The notes below the pieces were generated by a model. That model worked only from the letters and a program-made list of their open reading frames with translations, searched no databases and was not told the origin of the DNA. Source: Haloterrigena sp. KLK7 (GTDB lineage: Archaea; Halobacteriota; Halobacteria; Halobacteriales; Natrialbaceae). From it: 64,000 bases of DNA. Both the position numbers and the translations under genes were made by a program. The stretch is taken from contig NZ_CP149790.1 of the NCBI RefSeq assembly GCF_037914945.1, positions 124,001 through 188,000 of the forward strand, given 5' to 3'. Shown here piece by piece: positions 52,019-61,465 of the stretch (within the stretch, counting starts at the first letter, position 1; every line of letters starts with the position of its first letter).

Positions 52019-53809
52019 ATGACTGGTATTGTCGGCGGGACGGCGTCGAAACCGACGATCGACGGGATGCTCGACTCGCTCTATCGAGAGGACTGGTATT
52101 CCCTCGAGCGTCGTTCGTCGGACGCGTTCGGTCTCGGCGTCGCTCACCACGGTCGAAAGGATCCTCAGAGCGGGACGATTCACTGCGGCGACCGCGTTCT
52201 CGGAGCGATTTACGGCGTCGTCTCCAACGCGGCGGCCCTCCCGTGGACGTCGGCCGAACTGCTGCGCGGCGTCGTCGACTCGCCCGATGCAGTCCTTCCG
52301 AAACTCGAGGGACCGTTCCTCATCGCGGCGATGGACCGCGAGACGGGGACGATCCGCGTCGCGACCGACAAGGCCGGGAGCCGGCCGTGTTACTACACCG
52401 ACGGCGATGGATTTCACTTCGGCTCCGAACTCAAGCCGCTGCTCGAGGGCGTTTCCTCGCCGACGGTCGACCGCCAAGCGGTGAGCGACCTGTTACTGCT
52501 GGGGACGGTGATCGGCGAGAAGACGATCCTCGAGGACGTCGCCAACCTCCCGCCTGCGACGTATCTCACCTACGCCGACGGGACGGTCGAGACGACGCGC
52601 TACTGGACCCCCGAGGCTCGGGAGGATCGCGGCGAGGAGTACGTCCGCGGATGGATTCGCCGATTCGAGGACGCGATGGACGATCTGATCGGGACCGTCG
52701 ACGGTCCGACCGGGCTCTGGCTGTCCGGCGGGCTGGACAGCCGGGTCGCCGGCGCGACGCTGCGGCGCCTCGACGCCGACTTCGAGACGCTCACCTACGA
52801 CAACGGGCTCCAGGGGGACAACGAGGTCGCGCCGCGCGTCGCCGACCGCCTCAGCGTCCGACACCGACAGATCACGGACGGGATGGGATCGCCCGACGAG
52901 TTCATCGAGAGCATCGAGCGCTGCGTCGACTGTAACGACGCGATGCAGTCGTGGGCGTACGTCCCGGCGCTGTCGTTCATGTTCCACGGCCTCGCGGACA
53001 CCGCCGACGTCGTCATGGAGGGCGGCACGTTCCTCGGCGAAGACGTCTGGTCGCACTACCTCGAGAACGACGTCTCGCCGGAAGAGACGCTGTACCGCAA
53101 GCGAAAGCAGCTCTCGGCGGAACGGGTCGCCTCGATCGTTCCGGCGATCGACGATCCGCGCCGGTCCCTTCGCGCGGAGGCCGCCCGGACCAGCGGCGAC
53201 GACGACGCGCGCCGCTCGTGCGACGCCATGCGCCGGTTCTACTCGTACCTCCACCGCCGCAGTAACGTGATCCAGCGCAGCCAGGTCGGTACGCGGTCGA
53301 TCAGCGACGGCGCGGTGCTGTCCCACGCGGTCGATATGCCCGCCGAACTCCGGATGCAGACCGTCCCGGGGACCGATGGCCGGGTACCGCTCGGCGTTCC
53401 GCCGATCAAACTGCACGTCACTCGGGCGCTCGACATGGGGCTCGACGAGATCGAATACGAGCGGACCGGCGTCGCGCCGGCGCGGTCGTACTGGCTCCAC
53501 GCCGCCGGCTTCGTGGGTAAACAACTCGCGAACCGCTTCACCGACGACTCGCCCGGGCCCTACGTCGCCCGCTACCGGCGAAACGAGCGAATTCGGTCGT
53601 TCATCGACGGCCTCGTCGACGACGCTCGCGACCGGCCGTTCTTCGACGGCGACGAACTCCTCGAGCTTCGAGAACAGCTCTCCGCCGGTGAGTCGGCCAA
53701 TTTGACGCCGCTGGCGGCGGTGGTCGGGCTCGAACTCTGGCTCCAGCGCCACGTCGACCCGCTCGAGCGCTCCGCGGCGTCGCAGTCGGTCCCTGCATCG
53801 ACCCGGTGA
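52019..53809 (+). CDS. asparagine-synthase-like amidotransferase lacking the catalytic Cys2
   Basis: A 596-aa protein with the two-domain layout of AsnB-type enzymes. The N-terminal glutaminase-like domain keeps the fold (LEGPFLIAAMDRETGTIRVATDKAG, then FHFGSELKPLL) but begins Met-Thr-Gly instead of Met-Cys-Gly, so it cannot use the usual N-terminal cysteine nucleophile. The C-terminal ATP-binding domain has the PP-loop SGGLDS (236-241). Homologs of this kind in surface-polymer clusters amidate sugar carboxylates or act with free ammonia. It may also be a non-amidating ligase. Single gene, with CATTACAA 27 bases upstream. Confidence 0.82.
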   Translation: MTGIVGGTASKPTIDGMLDSLYREDWYSLERRSSDAFGLGVAHHGRKDPQSGTIHCGDRVLGAIYGVVSNAAALPWTSAELLRGVVDSPDAVLPKLEGPFLIAAMDRETGTIRVATDKAGSRPCYYTDGDGFHFGSELKPLLEGVSSPTVDRQAVSDLLLLGTVIGEKTILEDVANLPPATYLTYADGTVETTRYWTPEAREDRGEEYVRGWIRRFEDAMDDLIGTVDGPTGLWLSGGLDSRVAGATLRRLDADFETLTYDNGLQGDNEVAPRVADRLSVRHRQITDGMGSPDEFIESIERCVDCNDAMQSWAYVPALSFMFHGLADTADVVMEGGTFLGEDVWSHYLENDVSPEETLYRKRKQLSAERVASIVPAIDDPRRSLRAEAARTSGDDDARRSCDAMRRFYSYLHRRSNVIQRSQVGTRSISDGAVLSHAVDMPAELRMQTVPGTDGRVPLGVPPIKLHVTRALDMGLDEIEYERTGVAPARSYWLHAAGFVGKQLANRFTDDSPGPYVARYRRNERIRSFIDGLVDDARDRPFFDGDELLELREQLSAGESANLTPLAAVVGLELWLQRHVDPLERSAASQSVPASTR

Positions 53810-53891
53810 GCGCCGGGTTCTCCGCCGATCGTAGGACCCCGCTACGGTTCCACATCTGGCCGGTAACGAGGCTGTAGGGATTAAATAGGGC

Positions 53892-53899
53892 CATAACAA
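53892..53899 (+). promoter_or_regulatory. CATAACAA motif
   Basis: An exact copy, 127 bases before the flippase start. This is the longest distance among the exact copies and suggests a leader or a different promoter arrangement. Confidence 0.5.
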
Positions 53900-54026
53900 T
53901 GCGTCGTACGGGCCTTCCTTGCGATAGAGATAATGAGACAGCCGCATCATCGACGTTCTCGCGCACGGTCCTCGCGCATCGCTCGTCGACGGAACCCGTT
54001 CGAAGACCGTCGCCTCCAGGCACTCA

Positions 54027-55496
54027 ATGTCCGTCACTGAGAAGATCGCCGCCGGGGTCAAGGTGACGTTCCTCTCCCGCGCGGTGAACATGGGCGTCAA
54101 CGGCCTCCTCATCTTTCTCCTCTCGAGCGTATTGCTCGACCCCGGCGGCTACGGGCTGCTCTTCCTCGCCATCTCGATCATCGGCGTGGCCCAACTGTTC
54201 GGCGATCTCGGCCTCGCGCGGTCCGCGGCGCGGTACATCGCCGAGTTCAAGGAGTCGGACCCGAGCCAGGTACCCCACGTCCTCTCGATCTCGCTGCGGT
54301 ATCGGCTGCTCCTGATCGGAGGAACCGTGCTGGCGATCGTCCTCACGCGAGACGTCATCGCGAGCACGCTCGACGAACCCCGTATCGGAACGCTGCTACT
54401 CATCGGGGCGGGGCTGCTCGCGTTCAGGTCGCTGCACACGTTCAATACCGTCGCCTTCCAGGGGTTCAACGCCGTGGAGTACAGCGCGGTCGTCAATATC
54501 GTCAACTACCTCGGACGGCTCGCGCTCGTCGTCGGGTTCGTCGTGCTCGGGTGGGGCGTCGCCGGCGCGCTGCTCGGCTACGTGGTCGGGGCGGCCATCG
54601 CGACCGTCCTCGGGCTGTTCCTCCTGTACACGCGGTTCTACCGCGAGCACGAGGTCAGCGACGCGCCCGAGGCGGGGCTTCGACGCCGCATTCTCGAGTA
54701 CAGCGTTCCCCTGACGGTCTCGCGGAGCGCGGGCATCATCGCCGCACGGATCGACACCATTCTGATCGGGTTCTTCATGAACCCGGTCGCCGTGGGGTTC
54801 TACACGCTGGGGAAGCAGATCTCGGAGTTCGTGCTGGCGCCAGCGGGCTCGATCGGATTCGCCGTCTCGCCGACGTTCGGGGAGGACAAGGCAAACGACG
54901 AACTGGACCGCGCCGCGCGGCTCTACGAGACGACGGTTCAGTACGTCCTCCTGCTGTACGTCCCCGCGACGATCGGCATCCTCGTGATCGCGGAACCGGC
55001 CATCCTGCTGGTGTTCGGCCAGGAGTACGCCGGCGCGGTGCCCGTGGTTCAGGTCCTCGCGCTCTTCGTCTTCGTCCAGTCGATCACGCTCGTCACGACC
55101 GACGTGCTCGACTTCCTCGGCCGGGCCCGGACGCGGGCGATCGCGAAGGGTCTCAGCTCGATCGCCAACTTCGGACTGAACATCGTCCTCATCCCGATCT
55201 ACGGCGTCACCGGCGCGGCCGGGGCGACGGTGGCGACCTACAGCGCTTACGCCCTGGCCAACCTCTACATCGTTCACTCCGAACTCGATCTCCGGATCGG
55301 CCACATCCTCCGGATCGTCGCCGGTACGACCGCGATCTCGGCCGTGATGGGCGTGTGCGTCGTGATGCTGGCACCGCACGTCGGCGGTCTCGCCTCGCTG
55401 GTCGGCGTGATCCTCCTCGGCGCCGCGGTCTGGGCGGGCCTGGCGACGGCCAGCGGGCTCCTCGATCCCGAGGAAACCCTCTCGATGTTGACTTGA
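54027..55496 (+). CDS. Wzx-type polysaccharide flippase
   Basis: A 489-aa integral membrane protein with 12-14 predicted helices and no large soluble domain. It has the MOP-superfamily polysaccharide-transporter pattern: LFLAISIIGVAQLFGDLGLARSAARY, then RIDTILIGFFMNPVAVGFYTLGKQ, then DVLDFLGRARTRAIAKGLSSIANFGLNIVLIPIYG. It would flip lipid-linked sugar units across the membrane for surface polysaccharide or glycoprotein assembly. Single gene in the middle of the cluster, fitting a central role. No polymerase of the classic Wzy family is recognised beside it. One of the two polytopic paralogs may fill that role. Confidence 0.9.
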   Translation: MSVTEKIAAGVKVTFLSRAVNMGVNGLLIFLLSSVLLDPGGYGLLFLAISIIGVAQLFGDLGLARSAARYIAEFKESDPSQVPHVLSISLRYRLLLIGGTVLAIVLTRDVIASTLDEPRIGTLLLIGAGLLAFRSLHTFNTVAFQGFNAVEYSAVVNIVNYLGRLALVVGFVVLGWGVAGALLGYVVGAAIATVLGLFLLYTRFYREHEVSDAPEAGLRRRILEYSVPLTVSRSAGIIAARIDTILIGFFMNPVAVGFYTLGKQISEFVLAPAGSIGFAVSPTFGEDKANDELDRAARLYETTVQYVLLLYVPATIGILVIAEPAILLVFGQEYAGAVPVVQVLALFVFVQSITLVTTDVLDFLGRARTRAIAKGLSSIANFGLNIVLIPIYGVTGAAGATVATYSAYALANLYIVHSELDLRIGHILRIVAGTTAISAVMGVCVVMLAPHVGGLASLVGVILLGAAVWAGLATASGLLDPEETLSMLT

Positions 55497-55740
55497 CCGT
55501 CGACGAGCGGGCGGTCAGCAGTCACCTGTTCGGTCCGTCGCCCGAACGTACCGCGATGTCTCCCCGCGAGGTGGCCGTCCTTGCGGGTTCCGCTCGTCTA
55601 GTCTGCCGCGACGACAACGCTGCCGCCGATAGGCGGACACGGGCGTCAGACGAGTCTCGAACTGAAACGGCGTAGTCCGGCCGCGAAACGACGACGTCTA
55701 TCCACGAACGTCGGACTGCAGAAGAATCGATCCCACACCG

Positions 55741-56778
55741 TTAGTTGCCCAGCGAACTGGCCTTGCTCAGCGATCCGGCCAGCTTCTGGTAGGTCGACTT
55801 CGCGAGTTCCATCTCGAGGCCGGACGACTCGACCACGTAGTACTGGCGCAGGTCGCTGTTGAACTTGGCCTTGTACTCACAGAGCCGTTCGGTGTTCGCG
55901 CCGACGAGATCGTAGCCGGTGACCGACTCGAGTTCCGGGTCGGTGAGGACGTCCTCCATGATGACCCGGTGGAGCAGGCTGTTGACGCTGACGCCCTCGT
56001 AGGTCTCGGTGACGCCGCCCTGCCAGAAGTACGCCTGGTCGGGGCCGTAGAGCACGACGACGCCGCTCTTGTACCGGCCGTCCGGCGTTCGCGCGACGTA
56101 CACGCGCCACAGCTCGTCGGGGAGCGACGTGAGGAGGTCGCGCAGGAACGACCGCGAGATCGGCGGCGAATCGTCGTGTGCGCGGTACTGTTCGACGACG
56201 TCCTCGTAGATCCGCAGCGCCGAGTCGATCCCCTCCGTCTCGATCGAGAGATCCAGCTCGTCGAGTTTGCGCATCTCTCGCCGGAGGCTCTTGCTGAACC
56301 CCTTCATGACGGCCTCCATGGTCGTGTTCTCCAGGTCGACCAGGTAGGTGAACCGCGGCTCCAGCGAGAAGTCGTTCCAGCCGAACGGCCGGGGATCGGT
56401 GTACTCGAGGGGCGTGGTCATCCGGAACAGCGTCGTCCGATTGTCGACGTCGGTGTCGTCGATGACGGCCTCGGCCAGCTCGCGGTTAATCCGCTCTCGC
56501 TTTCGCCGCTTCGGGCTGTTCGGGTCGACGATCGGGCCGAGTCGGGGCACGCTGAACGAGATCGGCGGCGAGAGTACCGTCCGTCCGATCGGTCGATCGG
56601 TGACGAAGGCCGGAAAGAGGCCGACAGACTGCTGGCCCTTGTAGGCGCCGTACAGTCGCAGTTCGGCGTTCGTGTGGTCTTCGAGCACCGAGAGCGCCTC
56701 GGGTTCGTGAAACACTTCGTATCCGGACGCGGGGAGCGCGTCGCGCCACTCCTCGAGCCCGATACGGTTGACGTCCAT
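55741..56778 (-). CDS. FemAB/GNAT-like acyltransferase, paralog
   Basis: A 345-aa paralog of the 39536-40546 protein. Shared landmarks are VGLFPAFVTDRPIGRTVLSP, VPRLGPIVDPNSPKRRKRERI, the middle FTYLVDLENTTMEAVMKGFSKS, YDLVGANTERLCEYKAKFNSDLRQYYVVE, and the overall length. A cytoplasmic enzyme with no signal peptide. It probably transfers an acyl or aminoacyl group to a glycan precursor. The substrate specificity of the two copies cannot be predicted. CATAACAA lies 29 bases upstream of ATG 56778. Confidence 0.8.
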   Translation of the reverse strand: MDVNRIGLEEWRDALPASGYEVFHEPEALSVLEDHTNAELRLYGAYKGQQSVGLFPAFVTDRPIGRTVLSPPISFSVPRLGPIVDPNSPKRRKRERINRELAEAVIDDTDVDNRTTLFRMTTPLEYTDPRPFGWNDFSLEPRFTYLVDLENTTMEAVMKGFSKSLRREMRKLDELDLSIETEGIDSALRIYEDVVEQYRAHDDSPPISRSFLRDLLTSLPDELWRVYVARTPDGRYKSGVVVLYGPDQAYFWQGGVTETYEGVSVNSLLHRVIMEDVLTDPELESVTGYDLVGANTERLCEYKAKFNSDLRQYYVVESSGLEMELAKSTYQKLAGSLSKASSLGN

Positions 56779-56807
56779 ACTACTTTCGCGTGTGTCAACG
56801 AGAGTCC

Positions 56808-56815
56808 TTGTTATG
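56808..56815 (-). promoter_or_regulatory. CATAACAA motif
   Basis: An exact copy on the reverse strand, 29 bases before the start at 56778. Confidence 0.6.
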
Positions 56816-56987
56816 CGCTCGTTACGCCTGCGGTGAGAGTCTTCGGTTCCGACCGGATGACGGACGAACGAGGCCGTTCTCCGACCCGGATGCGTCGACC
56901 GATGTGGGGGTCCGAACTGCTGCTCGGCGCCGCATCTCGGTACGACGATTCGGCCGGTAGGACGCCGGAAGCTATCGGTACGAGGAA

Positions 56988-56995
56988 CATAACAA
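56988..56995 (+). promoter_or_regulatory. CATAACAA motif
   Basis: An exact copy, 47 bases before ATG 57043. Confidence 0.6.
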
Positions 56996-57042
56996 ACTCC
57001 GACACTTGTCTACGTTCCGTTTAGAAGAGGGTTCAATTCAAG

Positions 57043-58158
57043 ATGAAATACCTGTTTTTCACGAATACGCCGGCCCACGTGCATCTGTATAAACACGCCG
57101 TCCAACAGCTCCGCAACCGAGGACACGAGGTACTCGTCCTCGCCCGGGACTACACCTGTACGGTCGATCTGCTCGAGTGGTACGACCTGCCCTACGAGAT
57201 CTACGGCTACTGCGATACGTCGAAGGGCTCGCTGTTGAGCCGCCTGCCCGTCCACTACGTTCGCGCCATCCGGCACGCTCGCCGGTTCGATCCCGATCTC
57301 GTCTTCGGAATGGGCGGCTACGCGGCGCACACGGGTGCCGTGGTTCGAGCGCCGACCGTCCTGCTCATCGACTCCGAGCCGGCGTCGTTCGACCACACGA
57401 TCTCGACCCCGTTCGCGCGCACTATCCTGACGCCGGACACGTTCCGGAAGGACCTCGGCGAGGATCACTACACGTTCCCCGGATTCAAGGAGTGCGCGTA
57501 TCTCCATCCGGAGATCTACTCGCCGAACCTGTCGATCCGGGACCAGCTCGGCGTCGACGACGACCCGTACGTGATCCTCCGTCTCAACGCCTTCGGCTCG
57601 CAACACGACGTCGGCAAGGACGGCCTCACGAACGAGGACTGTCGGCGTCTCGTCAGGGAACTCAGCGACGACGCGACCGTCCTCGTCTCCGACGAGGGCA
57701 GCGGCGTCGACCTCGCGGGGCTCCCGGCACAGGAGTTCGACCTCCACCCCGCCCTGATGCACGACGCCCTCGCCGAAGCGAAGCTCCTGATCGCCGACAC
57801 GCAGACGATGGTCACCGAGGCCGCGCTGCTCGGCACCCCGGCGATCCGGTCGAACTCGTTCGTCGGGGACGACGACATGGGGAACTTCCTCGAACTCGAG
57901 GAGCAGGAACTGATCTACAACGTCGCCGAGTTCGAGGGCATCCTCGAACTGGCGACGACGGTGCTTCGCGACGACAGTATCGAAGAAACGTGGCAACGCC
58001 GTCGCCGCGAGTTCCTCTCGGACAAGGTGAACCTCACCGACGTGATCGTCGACGTCGCGACGTCCCGCGGCTGCGTTACCGGCCTCGAGTCGGTACACGA
58101 GTTCGATCACAAGCCGGTCGCAGACTCGAAGCCGCCCGTCCACGTGGGTAGCGATTGA
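57043..58158 (+). CDS. DUF354 family GT-B-like protein
   Basis: A 371-aa cytoplasmic protein of the archaeal DUF354 group: the opening MKYLFFTNTPAHVHLYKHAV, FDPDLVFGMGGYAAHTGAV, then IDSEPASFDH. The C-terminal half has LLIADTQTMVTEAALLGTPAIRSNS, a conserved pattern similar to the donor site of UDP-GlcNAc 2-epimerase and GT-B glycosyltransferases. Members sit in archaeal glycan clusters and are thought to be glycosyltransferases, with little direct proof. Single gene, transcribed away from the FemAB-like gene. Confidence 0.85.
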   Translation: MKYLFFTNTPAHVHLYKHAVQQLRNRGHEVLVLARDYTCTVDLLEWYDLPYEIYGYCDTSKGSLLSRLPVHYVRAIRHARRFDPDLVFGMGGYAAHTGAVVRAPTVLLIDSEPASFDHTISTPFARTILTPDTFRKDLGEDHYTFPGFKECAYLHPEIYSPNLSIRDQLGVDDDPYVILRLNAFGSQHDVGKDGLTNEDCRRLVRELSDDATVLVSDEGSGVDLAGLPAQEFDLHPALMHDALAEAKLLIADTQTMVTEAALLGTPAIRSNSFVGDDDMGNFLELEEQELIYNVAEFEGILELATTVLRDDSIEETWQRRRREFLSDKVNLTDVIVDVATSRGCVTGLESVHEFDHKPVADSKPPVHVGSD

Positions 58159-58462
58159 CGCCCCTCGCTCGAGCGTTCGGGCGCCGCTCGAGAGAACCCT
58201 CTCCGCCCCTCGTCCTCGACGGTCGCGTCGGTATTGACCCGTGAGACGCGACCGAACGGTCACTGACTGCGGTTTCGGATCGCGTCGATACGCGTCTCGA
58301 ATTCCGTTTTCTCTCGAATCCGATTCGGATCGGTCGACAGAAGCTCGATAGCCGCTCGCTCCGCTCGCTCGCCGGCGGCGGTTCGTCCCCGCTCGAGTCG
58401 CTCGGACGCGATCGGACCGGTCGTTCGGTGACGGTCGTCGATCGCGATCGACCCGCTCCGAC

Positions 58463-59431
58463 TCAGTCGCCGGGCCCCGACACGCTCGACGCCGAGTGCA
58501 GCGACGATCCGGAGTCCGTCGAGCGATCGCGTTGCAGCGCCGCACAGAGGTCTCGAGGCGGGCCGACCCATGCGTCGTGATCGAGCGCCCACTCGACGAG
58601 CCACCGATAGAGCCGCCGGTAGCCCGGGAACTCCCGTTCGTTGAAGTACCGCGGATGCCAGAGCACGGTCATCACGGCGTCGTTGGCCGCGGCTTCGCGC
58701 AAGAGCCGCTCGCACGTCTGTCGGGCGGCCTCGAACTCGGCGTCCGGATCGGGCAGCGCCTGCTCCATGATCGTCAGCGGAAAGACCAGGAACTCGTCGT
58801 CGAACGGTCGCGCGGGCCGGTAGCCGTCCTGGAAGCCACAGCGCGTGCTCGAGCCGAGACTCGCGTCGTACTCGAGACCGATCGTTCGGTGATACTCCCA
58901 CGTCTCGGGGATCGTCAGGTTCAGGTAGTGTTGCCGACCCCCGCTCACGGGGTGGCCGAGCACGTCCTCGAGGACCGCTTTCTCCTCGTGGAGTCGCTCC
59001 GGATCGTCCGCGGAGTGATAGGAGCCGTGCAGACCGACCTCCCAGCCGCCGGCGTCGAGATCGCGGATGACGTCGACGATTTCGGGATCGGTGACGTCGT
59101 ACCGGCCCAGATGCTGGACCCAGTTCGCCGGCGAGAGCCAGTCCCGAACCGGTCGATCGGCCAGCAGGTGCTGTTCGTTGAGAAAGTAAAACGCCGATCG
59201 GACGCCCAGCTCGTCCTCGAGCGACGAGATCTCCTCGAACTGCCAATAGGGGTTGTCGTCCGAGAGGGCAGTTCGGAGGTGATATCGCGGTCGCTCCTGT
59301 GCGGCGTAGTAGAACGACCGGAAGCCCTTGTACGGTCGATCGACGTCGTGGGTCAGACAGAGCGCGAACTCCGCGTCGTCGGGGAGCGGAGCGCGCTCGC
59401 GCGGGAAGTCATCGTCGTTCTGGTCGGTCAT
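58463..59431 (-). CDS. polysaccharide deacetylase-like (NodB-type) protein
   Basis: A 322-aa protein of the carbohydrate esterase 4 fold. The first metal motif LTHDVDRPYKG is near residue 27, and the H-x3-H motif GLHGSYHSA is about residue 155. TVLWHPRYF is near the end. Such enzymes remove N-acetyl groups from sugar polymers. The lack of a signal peptide suggests a cytoplasmic precursor as substrate, as in other archaeal glycan clusters. It lies 43 bases downstream of the UDP-GlcNAc 2-epimerase gene on the same strand, so the two very probably form an operon. The tail is Ser/Asp-rich. Confidence 0.85.
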   Translation of the reverse strand: MTDQNDDDFPRERAPLPDDAEFALCLTHDVDRPYKGFRSFYYAAQERPRYHLRTALSDDNPYWQFEEISSLEDELGVRSAFYFLNEQHLLADRPVRDWLSPANWVQHLGRYDVTDPEIVDVIRDLDAGGWEVGLHGSYHSADDPERLHEEKAVLEDVLGHPVSGGRQHYLNLTIPETWEYHRTIGLEYDASLGSSTRCGFQDGYRPARPFDDEFLVFPLTIMEQALPDPDAEFEAARQTCERLLREAAANDAVMTVLWHPRYFNEREFPGYRRLYRWLVEWALDHDAWVGPPRDLCAALQRDRSTDSGSSLHSASSVSGPGD

Positions 59432-59474
59432 TGGATATCCGTGGTGTCGCTATCGCGGTCCGCGATCGGCGACG

Positions 59475-60542
59475 TCATCCGTCGCGATCGACCGCTCGTT
59501 CGAGGTGGCTGACGATTCGAGACGCCGCGTTCCCGGTTCCGTAGAGATCGGGTTTGGACGCCGGGTCGTCGGCGTTTCGAACGGCCTCGACGATTCGGTC
59601 CGTCTCGGCACCGACGAGCACGTTCCAGCCGGCGTCGACCGTCTCGATCCACTCGGTCGTTTCGCGAAGGGTCACGCAGGGGGTGTCCAGATAGAACGCC
59701 TCTTTCTGGACGCCCCCGGAGTCCGTCGCGACGCAGTCCGCGCCCTCGATGAGTTTGATGAACTGCCCGTACCCGACGGGGTCGACGACGTCGATCTCCT
59801 CGGTCGCCCGCTCCCAGAGGTCGTTCTCCCGTAGCGCCTCGACCGTTCGGGGGTGGGCCGGGAAGATGACCGGCTTCGAGAGCCGCGCGAACGCGTCGAT
59901 GATCCCCTCGAGCCGGTCCGGATCGTCAGTGTTCTTCGCGCGGTGGACCGTCGCGAGGACGTACTCCTCGGGAACGGTGAGGCCGTCGAACTCGACGTCG
60001 TCGAGCCCGTCGCGGATCTGCAGGAGCGTGTCGTACATCACGTCGCCCGCGGCGTGGACGTCCTCCGAGATCCCCTCACCCTCGAGGGTCTCCGTCGCGT
60101 TCCGTCCCGGCGCGAACAGCAGGTCCGAGGAGTGATCGGTGAGTTTCCGGTTGACCTCTTCGGGCATCGACCAGTCGCCCGACCGGAGTCCCGCCTCGAC
60201 GTGGGCCAGCAGCGGCGACGTCTTCGCGGCCACGAGCGCGCCCGCGAGCGTCGAGTTGGTATCGCCGTAGACGAGCACGACGTCCGGCGAGCGCTCCTCG
60301 ACGAGCCGTTCTAACTCGGTCATCATCTCGGCGGTCTGGCCGGCGTGGGACCCGGAGCCGACGCCGAGCTGGGCGTCCGGCTCTGGGAGCTCGAGCTCGT
60401 CGAAGAAGATCTCGGAGAGCTCGTGGTCGTAGTGTTGGCCGGTGTGAACGAGGTACTCGTCGTGGTCGCGCCGCAGTTCCTGCGAGACGGCGGCCGCCTT
60501 GATGAACTGGGGTCGGGCGCCGACGACCGAGAGGACGTTCAT
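59475..60542 (-). CDS. wecB: UDP-N-acetylglucosamine 2-epimerase (non-hydrolysing)
   Basis: A 355-aa enzyme interconverting UDP-GlcNAc and UDP-ManNAc. Typical elements are VVGARPQFIKAAAVSQEL, HTGQHYD, VLVYGDTNSTLAGALVAAK, HVEAGLRSGD (His and Glu at the active site), VHRAKNTD and ATDSGGVQKEAFYLDTPCVTLRETTEW. The length is normal for the family. It provides ManNAc-type donors for surface glycans. The first gene of a two-gene unit with the deacetylase that follows. Confidence 0.95.
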   Translation of the reverse strand: MNVLSVVGARPQFIKAAAVSQELRRDHDEYLVHTGQHYDHELSEIFFDELELPEPDAQLGVGSGSHAGQTAEMMTELERLVEERSPDVVLVYGDTNSTLAGALVAAKTSPLLAHVEAGLRSGDWSMPEEVNRKLTDHSSDLLFAPGRNATETLEGEGISEDVHAAGDVMYDTLLQIRDGLDDVEFDGLTVPEEYVLATVHRAKNTDDPDRLEGIIDAFARLSKPVIFPAHPRTVEALRENDLWERATEEIDVVDPVGYGQFIKLIEGADCVATDSGGVQKEAFYLDTPCVTLRETTEWIETVDAGWNVLVGAETDRIVEAVRNADDPASKPDLYGTGNAASRIVSHLERAVDRDG

Positions 60543-60907
60543 CGGGCGGTCACCTCGCTCGCTCGAGCGACGGCGGCTCGGCGACCGCGGTCGGACGCTC
60601 GGTCCTCCCGTCGTGACCGACGATCGGTAGCCGGTATCGATCGGGCATCCTCGTCGCCGCGCTTCGCTTCGGTGTCAGTCGAGCCGGGACCGCTACTGGT
60701 CTGCGTCATGAGTTGGTTGACTGTTCCGATCACACCGCAGATACGACATTAGTAAATAATCTCGTAACGGAGAGTCTCCGAACCCTATAGATCGCGGTTT
60801 GGAGACGAACGCGGGGCGATTCCGACAGGACACCCGTCCGTTCGGACGGGGCGACCGGGACGACGGTCTCCGCCGCCGCCACGCGACACCGCTCCGGTCG
60901 GTCCGAT
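60543..60907. other. intergenic region upstream of the epimerase operon
   Basis: No gene is seen. A short AT-rich run (ATTAGTAAATAATCTCG, around 60748-60765) may be promoter DNA. No CATAACAA motif is present. Confidence 0.35.
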
Positions 60908-61258
60908 TCACTGGTCCGTTATGCGCGGCATACGGAACAGGGGATCGACGTACCGCTTCACCGCCGTCTCGAGCCGACGCCGGAGCCGGCGCGCTCGACC
61001 GGCGGACGCGGTCGCGTCGTCGTAGCTGACGGTCGCGGTCGCGTCGTCGCGGGTGACGGTCCCGGTCGCGGACGACGCGGATCGGTCGGTTCGTCGGGTC
61101 TCGGTCGACGAGAGCAACAGGCCGACGAGCGTGTTCGCGCTGATCGCCGCGCTCGCGACGCCGATCAGTACCGCGGATCGGTCGGTCGGGTCCGCTCGAG
61201 CGCGCCCGGTCTGATCACTGGCCGTCGGTCGTTCAGGGTCGGGCCGAACTCCCAGCAT
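60908..61258 (-). CDS. possible small single-pass membrane protein
   Basis: A 116-aa frame starting MLGVRPDPERPT with one hydrophobic segment (VLIGVASAAISANTLVGLLL, about 29-48), then a Ser/Thr/Asp-rich stretch and a basic helical tail. The middle DNA has repeated GACGGT / GTCGCG words. It has haloarchaeal composition but no recognised family, and coding status is only moderately supported. It sits between two surface-glycan genes. Confidence 0.4.
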   Translation of the reverse strand: MLGVRPDPERPTASDQTGRARADPTDRSAVLIGVASAAISANTLVGLLLSSTETRRTDRSASSATGTVTRDDATATVSYDDATASAGRARRLRRRLETAVKRYVDPLFRMPRITDQ

Positions 61259-61465
61259 TGGTACGAATACCCGAATTTCAGTCCCGCTCTTAATTATACA
61301 CTCCTTCACACGAGAGAACCGAACCTTACAGTGTCCCGAACGATCCGATCCGTTCCGTTCCGACCCGTTACGTTCGGCGGATCGGCGTCGACTTCGTCCT
61401 CGATCGGCGGCCCGGTGTGACCTCCCGAGCGGATCGCCCCGCCCGGTCCGATCGGCTGCCGATCG

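Noticed and set aside
52493-54112. Long reverse frame over the AsnB-like and flippase starts
   Set aside because: It overlaps two genes with clear motifs and has Arg/Val-biased shadow composition.
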